Both the position numbers and the translations under genes were made by a program. Below, piece after piece: positions 57,744 through 64,000 of a DNA stretch of 64,000 bases. Numbering within the stretch: the first letter of the stretch is position 1; each line of letters begins with the position of its first letter. The stretch lies in the NCBI GenBank assembly GCA_928212115.1, contig CAKMRJ010005523.1:252923185-252987184 (forward strand), in the 5' to 3' direction. The DNA comes from Lactuca virosa. Its lineage: Eukaryota; Streptophyta; Magnoliopsida; Asterales; Asteraceae. The notes beneath the pieces are model-generated. The model saw nothing but the letters and a program-made list of their open reading frames with translations. It ran no database searches and was not told where the DNA came from.

Positions 57744-60700
57744 ATGCCTCCGAGGAGAAACAGGACGCCCGCTAATGTTCATGAGCAAGAACTAGAAGAA
57801 CGTATTATGGCACGAATGGAGGAGAGGATGGATCAAATGGTTGACCAACTGACTGATAGGATGGTCGAACTGATGAATCGAGGAGGGCAAAGGTCTCGAA
57901 CACATTCTCAAGTGGAAGATGGTGAATTTGGGAACCCGTTCGGCGGCAGTGACGGTTCATATTCTGAAGACGATCTAGAAAGGCGGCCAAGGCGTGATCA
58001 TAGAGGTGACAATAGGCGTTGGGAGGCCGGAATGAGAATTGATATCCCAGAATTCGATGGGGTCAGTTTGAATCCGGAGGGGTTCATCGACTGGTTGGCT
58101 ACTGTTGAGGAAGTTTTTGAGTTCAAAGAAGTCCCAAAAAACAAAAGAGTGTCATTGATTGCTACCAGGCTACGTGGTAGGGCATCTGCATGGTGGCAAC
58201 AACTGAAACTGACACGAGAAAGGCTCGAAAAGTCAAAGGTCGTGACTTGGAGGAAGATGAAGAAGTGTTTACGATCCAACTTCCTACCCCATAACTTTCA
58301 AAGGTTGATGTACCAACGGTTGCAAAATCTGAAGCAGGGTGCCAAATCAGTTGACGATTACACAACTGAGTTCTACCAATTGATTGCCCGAAATGATATC
58401 CAGGAGACAGAGGAACAACTCGTTGCTCGATATATTGGGGGTCTACGGGTCCAAATCATGGACTCTGTAAATATGTTTGACCCGGTATCTATTTCTGAAG
58501 CGCACCAACGGGCGTTGGCTTTTGTGAAACAAAGTCGTCGGGTGGGCGGTTCGTCTTCAACTGCTAATATTGGAGGAAGTTCCGGGACGGGTGGTATGGT
58601 ACCCCGTGTTGTGCCTAATCAACAAAGACCGACATCTAACAGTGTTGGACCAAATCCTAGGACAACTGTTAGTAGCAGCTTGAAGTGTTTTAGTTGTGGG
58701 GAGACAGGTCACCGACAATCAGAGTGCAAGAAGGTCGGAAAACGTCATTTGTTTGCTGAGCAAGATGATTGGCAAAATGATGATGCCGGTGAAAATTACG
58801 AAGACCCCCCTGTGTATGACGAAGAGCATCAATGCGAAGAGGAAGTTGTAACTGGAGATGTGGGGGTAAATTTGGTGGTAAGGCGGTCTTGTTTTACACC
58901 AAAAGTTATTGGTGATGATTGGCTCAAACACAACATCTTTCAGTCGACATGTACTATTTTGGGAAAGGTTTGTACTTTTGTTATTGATTCAGGAAGTTGT
59001 GATAACCTTATATCTGAAGAAGCAGTTCAAAAGTTGGCTTTGAAAACAGAAAATCGCCCTAAGCCTTACAAGCTACAGTGGCTTAAGAAGGGTGGCGAGG
59101 TCACTGTATCTAAACGAGCCCTTGTTCAATTTTCTGTTGGTACCACGTATAAAGATGATGTGTGGTGTGATGTGGTTGCTATGGATGCTTGTCATTTGTT
59201 GTTGGGTAGACCTTGGGAGTATGATCGTAACATAGATCATAACGGGCGGACTAATACTTACAGTTTCTTGTTTGGTGGTGTGAAGATAACATTGGTTCCC
59301 AGTAAGCCAAAGGAGCCAGTTCCGAGACCTTCGGGTACTCTACTGACCCTTAATCAGTTTGAAGACGAGTTGGAGGCGGAAGGTGAAATTTTTGTATTGC
59401 TCGGGAAGGAAGTCGCTAAGGAGGTTGAAATTCCTGAGGCTATGGTTCCTCTGCTCAAGGAATTCGCTGATGTTTTCCCTAATGAATTACCTGATGGTTT
59501 GCCACCTTTACGTGACATCCAGCATCATATTGATTTACAACCAGGAGCTCAGTTGCCTAATAGGCCACATTACAGAATGAGTCCCGGAGAGCATGGGGAG
59601 TTGCGACGACAGGTGGAGGACTTGATTTCAAAAGGTCATGTTCGGGAGAGCATGAGCCCGTGTGCTGTTCCTGCTTTGTTGACTCCTAAAAAGGATGGTA
59701 CTTGGCATACGTGTGTTGATAGTCGCGCCATCAATAAGATCACGGTGAGGTACAGATTTCCAATTCCTCGACTTGATGACCTACTTGACCAGATTAGCGG
59801 TGCCTCTATCTTTACGAAACTGGACTTGAAGAGCGGGTACTATCAGATACGACTTAGGCCCGGGGATGAGTGGAAGACTGCCTTCAAGACTCGTGAAGGA
59901 TTGTATGAGTGGTTGGTGATGCCTTTCGGTTTATCAAACGCTCCTAGTACATTTATGTGTGTGATGAACCAGTTGTTCAGGCCCTTTATTGGTAAATTTG
60001 TAGTCGTTTATTTTGATGACATACTTATTTACAGTGCTACTTTTGGTGAGCATGTCAACCATGTGAGGCAGGTTTTGACCGTACTTCGACGGGATAGTTT
60101 GTATGCAACTATGAAGAAATGTGTGTTTATGGTTCCTAAAGTCTTGTTCTTGGGGTACGTTGTTTCTGGGGAAGGAATACAGGTGGACGAGTCTAAAGTA
60201 GCAGCTGTCAGACAATGGCCAAGTCCAACTACCATCACTGAAGTTCGAAGCTTTCATGGCCTTGCTTCATTCTATAGGAGGTTTATTCCAAACTTTAGTT
60301 CTATTATGGCACCGGCGACTGATTGTATGAAAGGGAAGGCCTTTACTTGGACCGAAGCAGCAGAACCAGCCTTCCAATTAGTAAAAGAAAAGCTTACTAC
60401 ATCACCGATCCTTGTATTCCCAGACTTTTCTCAAGTGTTTGAATTACACACGGATTCTTCCAAGGTTGGGATTGGAGCAGTTCTAAGTCAAGGAGGACGA
60501 CCGGTTGCCTATTTTAGTGAGAAGTTGACGGGGCCAAAGCTGCATTATAGCACTTATGATGTTGAGTTCTATGCAGTGGTCCAAGCTGTAAAGCATTGGC
60601 GCCATTATTTATTTCATAAGGAATTTGTTTTGTTCACAGATCATGATTCATTAAGACATATTCGCAGTCAAGATAAGGTGTCACACAAACATGGGAGGTG

Positions 60701-61526
60701 GATGTCGTTCTTGGAAAAATTCACTTTCGTGGTGAAACACAAGTCTGGGATGTCAAATCGGGTGGCTGATGCATTGAGTCGGAGGAGTAATTTGCTAGTT
60801 TCCATGAGGGTTGGTGTGCCGGGGATGGATGTCATCATGGAGCAGCTAACGGTTGATCCTTATTTTTCTGTTGTTCTGCAGGGTATACAATCTGGACAGA
60901 TGTCTGATTTTCTACTGCATGAAGGTTTTCTTTTCAAAGGCAATCAATTGTGCATCCCTGATTCTAGTCTCCGCCTTCAAATCATTAGGGAGCTGCATGG
61001 TGAAGGGCATGTCGGCCGAGATCGCACTTTACAGTTGGTACAATCATCTTATTTTTGGCCTACAATGCGCAACGAGGTGGATAGATATGTTAAACGGTGT
61101 CGAATCTGTCAGGTGTCAAAGGGCACATATACCAATGCAGGACTCTATATGCCTTTGCCTGTTCCATCACAACCTTGGGTAGACATCAGCATGGATTTTG
61201 TGTTGGGTTTACCACGTACTCAACGGGGAAATGATTCAATATTTGTGGTTGTTGATCGTTTTTCTAAGATGGTGCACTTTATTCCTTGCAAAAAGACGAC
61301 AGATGCGGTTAATGTGGCCCGGTTATTCTTTCGAGACGTCTACCGTTTGCATGGATTGCCGTCTTCTATTGTTTCAGATCGAGACACTAGGTTTTTGAGT
61401 CATTTTTGGCGCAGCCTATGGAAAATGGTGAACACTCAGCTCAATTTTAGTAGTGCATATCATCCTCAAACGGATGGCCAAACAGAGGTTGTCAATCGAT
61501 CCCTTGGTAATATTTTGCGGTGTTAG
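57744..61526 (+). CDS. Chromovirus Gag-Pol polyprotein, frameshifted in integrase
   Basis: It starts at ATG 57744 (MPPRRNRTPANV), 32 bp after the LTR. Gag has a capsid core (RGRASAWWQQL near residue 150) and one knuckle (CFSCGETGHRQSEC near 314-327). Protease reads FVIDSGS near 412-418. RT has YFDDILIYS near 756 and RNase H has HTDSSKVGIGAVLSQ near 903. Integrase has a His/Cys finger (about 1083-1125), MDFVLGLP, SDRDTRF and HPQTDGQTEVVNRS, so D, D and E are all present. The frame stops at 61524-61526 because one T is missing in a TGTT run near 61521. Coding continues in the next frame to about 61740, where one T too many restores the original frame. It then runs to 62066. Confidence 0.88.
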   Translation: MPPRRNRTPANVHEQELEERIMARMEERMDQMVDQLTDRMVELMNRGGQRSRTHSQVEDGEFGNPFGGSDGSYSEDDLERRPRRDHRGDNRRWEAGMRIDIPEFDGVSLNPEGFIDWLATVEEVFEFKEVPKNKRVSLIATRLRGRASAWWQQLKLTRERLEKSKVVTWRKMKKCLRSNFLPHNFQRLMYQRLQNLKQGAKSVDDYTTEFYQLIARNDIQETEEQLVARYIGGLRVQIMDSVNMFDPVSISEAHQRALAFVKQSRRVGGSSSTANIGGSSGTGGMVPRVVPNQQRPTSNSVGPNPRTTVSSSLKCFSCGETGHRQSECKKVGKRHLFAEQDDWQNDDAGENYEDPPVYDEEHQCEEEVVTGDVGVNLVVRRSCFTPKVIGDDWLKHNIFQSTCTILGKVCTFVIDSGSCDNLISEEAVQKLALKTENRPKPYKLQWLKKGGEVTVSKRALVQFSVGTTYKDDVWCDVVAMDACHLLLGRPWEYDRNIDHNGRTNTYSFLFGGVKITLVPSKPKEPVPRPSGTLLTLNQFEDELEAEGEIFVLLGKEVAKEVEIPEAMVPLLKEFADVFPNELPDGLPPLRDIQHHIDLQPGAQLPNRPHYRMSPGEHGELRRQVEDLISKGHVRESMSPCAVPALLTPKKDGTWHTCVDSRAINKITVRYRFPIPRLDDLLDQISGASIFTKLDLKSGYYQIRLRPGDEWKTAFKTREGLYEWLVMPFGLSNAPSTFMCVMNQLFRPFIGKFVVVYFDDILIYSATFGEHVNHVRQVLTVLRRDSLYATMKKCVFMVPKVLFLGYVVSGEGIQVDESKVAAVRQWPSPTTITEVRSFHGLASFYRRFIPNFSSIMAPATDCMKGKAFTWTEAAEPAFQLVKEKLTTSPILVFPDFSQVFELHTDSSKVGIGAVLSQGGRPVAYFSEKLTGPKLHYSTYDVEFYAVVQAVKHWRHYLFHKEFVLFTDHDSLRHIRSQDKVSHKHGRWMSFLEKFTFVVKHKSGMSNRVADALSRRSNLLVSMRVGVPGMDVIMEQLTVDPYFSVVLQGIQSGQMSDFLLHEGFLFKGNQLCIPDSSLRLQIIRELHGEGHVGRDRTLQLVQSSYFWPTMRNEVDRYVKRCRICQVSKGTYTNAGLYMPLPVPSQPWVDISMDFVLGLPRTQRGNDSIFVVVDRFSKMVHFIPCKKTTDAVNVARLFFRDVYRLHGLPSSIVSDRDTRFLSHFWRSLWKMVNTQLNFSSAYHPQTDGQTEVVNRSLGNILRC

Positions 61527-62066
61527 TGGGTGATCATGTGAAGACCTGGGATCAGAAGCTTTGTCAAGCTGAGTTTGCTCATAATCATGCTATCAACCGA
61601 AGTACTGGATATAGTCCATTCCAGGTGGTCTATTCTGTTCAGCCACGGGGACCACTTGATTTGATGTCACTGCCTGTTTCTAGGGTTGTTCCAAAGAAAG
61701 TGCAGGATTTTGTTGGAGGACTGCATGATGTTCATAAGGTTTGTTCATGACAACTTGGTCCGAGCTAACTCCAAGTACAAGCAAGATGCGGATAAAAAAC
61801 GCAGACAAGTTGATTTTGAAGTAGGTGACTTTGTTTGGGCTGTTTTGACTAAAGATCGTTTTTCGGTTGGTGAGTACAACAAGCTGTCAGCTAAGAAGAT
61901 TGGACCGGTGGAGATTGTGGAGAAGATTAATTCCAATGCTTACCATCTACAGTTGCCAAGCCACATTCGTTGTTCCGATGTTTTCAATGTAAAGCATTTG
62001 CTTCCTTATTATGGGGATTCTTCTGATGATGACCATGGTGCACATTTGATGTCGAATTTTGTCTAG
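61520..62066 (+). pseudogene. Integrase C-terminal part of the chromovirus after the frameshift
   Basis: The first segment (61520 to about 61740) shows AEFAHNHAINRSTGYSPFQVVY. The second, back in the original frame, shows YKQDADKKRRQVDFEVGDFVWAVL, the GPF-type module (KKIGPVEIVEKINSNAYHLQLP) and VFNVKHLLPYYG. It stops at 62064-62066, eleven bases before the 3' LTR. No chromodomain follows. The two single-base lesions are both in T runs. Confidence 0.75.
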
Positions 62067-62077
62067 CCAGGAGGGGA
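62067..62077 (+). other. Polypurine tract of the chromovirus
   Basis: CCAGGAGGGGA fills the gap between the stop codon and the 3' LTR. Confidence 0.65.
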
Positions 62078-62612
62078 TGATGCGGGCCCTAGTGTGGAGG
62101 ATCGGGCCCTTGCGTTCCTAGAGGCCCACGATCGTGTGACTAAAGGGGCTTCACGGAAATGGCCATAACTTTGGCTACGAATCTCCGTTTCGGGCCTACG
62201 ACCAGTCAAATCGAAGCTTGGAGCAAGGAGCACGTCTAGATAAGTTCCCGAAGGGGACTTACCCATTTTTGAGTCAAGAAATCGCTTTCTAAATGGAGTT
62301 ATGAACAATTTTGTTATTTTTCCTTAATTTTTGGGTTTTGTTTTTGGGTTTGTATTTGGCCCATGGACTTTTAGGGTTTCATTTTAATTTCTGCTTTGTA
62401 TTTAACTGTTTTTGATGTAATTTGGATGGTCGATCATCAATTTTATGAACTTTCGATTTTCTCCCAAATTCTGTGTGTTAACCCAGATTTTGAAGCCAAT
62501 CCCACGGTATTCGTAGAATCAACGTGGTTTTGAAGAGATTGTCCTGGCTATTCTTTTAGAATCAACAGGTTCATTCTTGGTTATCTTTGTGTTGTTTTTT
62601 TGCGCTGCATCA
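62078..62612 (+). repeat. 3' LTR of the chromovirus (535 bp)
   Basis: Same length as the 5' LTR. It is followed by the target duplication TTGTT and then by Copia codons on the reverse strand. Confidence 0.9.
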
Positions 62613-64000
62613 TTGTTCCACATAAACAGTCTCTTCAAGCTCTCCATTTAAGAATGCACACTTCACGTCCATTTGATAAACATCAAAATTTTTATGAGCT
62701 GCATAAGCCAGAAATATTCGAACAGCCTCGAGTCTTGCGACAGGGGCAAAAGTTTCTTCATAGTCGATTCCTTCTTGTTGTGAATATCCTTTAACAACAA
62801 GTCTGGCTTTGTTTCGAACAATGTTTCCATCTTTGTCAGTTTTATTTTTGAAAATCCATTTTAACCCGACAATCGAAACATTTTCAGGTTTAGGAATTAA
62901 TCTCCAAACCTTGTTTCGTTCGAATTCAAACAATTCGGATTGCATTGCAACAACCCAATCTGAGTGTTCCATTGCAACCTTAATTGTTTTTGGTTCAATT
63001 TTAGATATGAAAACATTGAACATGAAAAATTCTTGATGAGTATTCAATACCTCATTCTTTGCACGAATTTGAGCTCTTGTTAAAACTCCCTCTTGTGGAT
63101 TCCCAATTACTTGATCCTTCGGATGATCTCTTGTCCATTTTTCCATTGGTGGATATGCTGGATCAAATTCCAAAGGTGCATCTTCGTATATACCATCATT
63201 CTCAGAACCTGCAATCGAACAAACATCATCAAAATCATTAGTATTTTCAATATTTTCTATATGCTCCCCCTCAACATCATCATTTAATGTTTCTTTCTCC
63301 CCCTCGAAAGAATGCTCGTCATTATCTAATGTATTCGAATCCAAGTGCTCCCCCTCCACTGAATTGTTTTGTATACTTTCGTTTATTTCTTGAGGAGTTG
63401 ATGTTGATTCATCAGTAAACTTCGCAAATTCGGGTATGTGATTATCAGGAGCATGAATTTCAGCATCGACTGCATGATCTAAAATTCCAAAAATCAAATC
63501 ATAATCAATATCATCCATTTGTAAAGATTCAGTTTCAACTTGTGTGTCTTGTAAAATTGGATGATTTGCAAATTTATGCTCATTTTGTTTAACATAGTAA
63601 TCATCAAATGTGAGATTGAAAGTTTCTTCCACTTTTCGTGTTCGCTTATTTAACACACGATATGCGACAGAATTGTGCGAATATCCAAGAAAAATCCCTT
63701 CATCAGCTTTTGCTTGAAATTTCGAAAGATGATCCTTGAGATTCATAATAAAGCACCTACATCCGAAAACATGAAAGAATTTCACATTAGGTTTACGATT
63801 ATTCAGAATTTCGTATGGTGTAATATTAAAATGCCTGTGTATGAAAGATCTGTTATGAGTAAAACATGCAGTGGATATTGCCTCAGCCCAAAGATATTGA
63901 GGTAAATTCGCATATGCCAACATGGTTCTTGCTGCTTCGCACAGTGAGCGATTCCTTCGTTCTACAACACCATTTTGTTGTGGTGTGTATGGAGATGAAA
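62613..64000 (-). pseudogene. Copia pol remnant: integrase C-terminus and RT N-half, partial at window edge
   Basis: The frame is open from 64000 (PYTPQQNGVVERRNRSL, with the integrase Glu) through WAEAISTACFTHNRSF, the GCRCF region, KADEGIFLGYS and an acidic linker to RT (HSDWVVAMQSEL, then FKNKTDKDGN, YEETFAPVARLEAVRIFLAYA, QMDVKCAFLNGEL). It ends at the chromovirus insertion site. This half is uninterrupted. It is called a pseudogene because the other half (57177-56002) carries a stop and a frameshift. Confidence 0.82.

Larger units (their letters stand above)
57178..62612 (+). mobile_element. Young Ty3/Gypsy chromovirus inserted in the Copia pol gene
   Basis: It is 5435 bp long with identical-length LTRs of 535 bp that start TGATGCGGGCCC and end GCGCTGCATCA. 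The target duplication TTGTT lies at 57173-57177 and 62613-62617, and removing the element rejoins the Copia codons VEQ and PPGF. The LTRs differ at three sites by my count. The polyprotein shares wording with CRM/Galadriel-type chromoviruses (RIDIPEFDGVSLNPEGFIDWL, GLPRTQRG). Clade assignment is tentative because I see no clear chromodomain. Confidence 0.9.
50099..64000 (-). mobile_element. Sirevirus-like Copia retrotransposon, runs off the right edge
   Basis: Reverse order is: integrase and RT (64000-62613), interruption by a chromovirus, RT and RNase H (57177-56002), spacer, extra ORF (54222-50473), polypurine tract, LTR. An additional ORF after RNase H and the integrase/RT text (PNVKFFHVFGCRCF, KADEGIFLGYS, KVEETFNLTFDD) mark the SIRE/Maximus lineage of Copia. 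The pol is broken, while the extra ORF is open. Gag, protease and the 5' LTR lie outside the window. Confidence 0.78.

Overview
The window is plant nuclear DNA: two ordinary intron-containing genes at the left end, then about 56 kb that is almost entirely nested and decayed transposable elements. GT-AG introns, a chloroplast-targeted-type HAD hydrolase gene, Ty3/Gypsy chromoviruses, a Copia element of Sirevirus type and (TA)n tracts all point to a eudicot. The repeat style (LTRs starting TGTAAC and rich in GCGTAC motifs) reminds me of Asteraceae such as lettuce. That is an inference from memory, not a database result.

Genes (1-6235). A seven-exon forward gene (31-1901) encodes a 228-residue HAD-family FMN hydrolase-like protein. 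A nine-exon reverse gene (6235-2875) encodes a 594-residue plant membrane protein with a glycosylated ectodomain. They are convergent, with about 1 kb of AT-rich sequence between them. From 6236 to 8278 I see no gene.

First nest (8279-24868). A truncated LTR (8279-9421) is cut by an old chromodomain Gypsy element (9422-24868) whose 5' LTR runs straight into the middle of its RT gene. That 5' LTR is split by a complete LTR element (10266-20972, target duplication GTTCC) which encodes only a small zinc-knuckle protein. The 5' LTR of this second element is itself split by a solo LTR (12692-16309, target duplication GATGT). That is three levels of nesting with two target duplications readable by eye.

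Second block (24869-39009). Two copies of a reverse-strand Gypsy LTR each carry a hAT-like MITE at the same place. The right copy is also split by a solo LTR (35192-37456, target duplication GGTCC). Between them lie a decayed gag, a putative Transposase_28-type fragment and a long inverted-repeat element (30858-32912) that encloses a fragment of an RT/endonuclease-like gene.

Third block (39010-50098). A decayed forward Copia element (41016-46431) is split by a 1.25 kb LTR-like insertion. It is followed by a Gypsy LTR with a GGGCCCAA-rich tandem array. Next comes a reverse-strand relic (47895-50098) of the same family as the zinc-knuckle element, with its gag replaced.

Fourth block (50099-64000). 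A reverse-strand Sirevirus-like Copia element is inserted in the LTR of that relic and runs off the right edge. It has a broken pol and a fully open 1249-codon extra ORF downstream of RNase H. Its pol is split by a young forward chromovirus (57178-62612, target duplication TTGTT, 535-bp LTRs differing at three sites by my count).

Most noteworthy are the gag-only family with an amplified zinc-knuckle array and a conserved non-coding 3' domain, a four-unit block of about 165-bp repeats shared by several LTR families in both orientations, the inverted-repeat element with a captured gene fragment, and the intact accessory ORF inside a dead Sirevirus.
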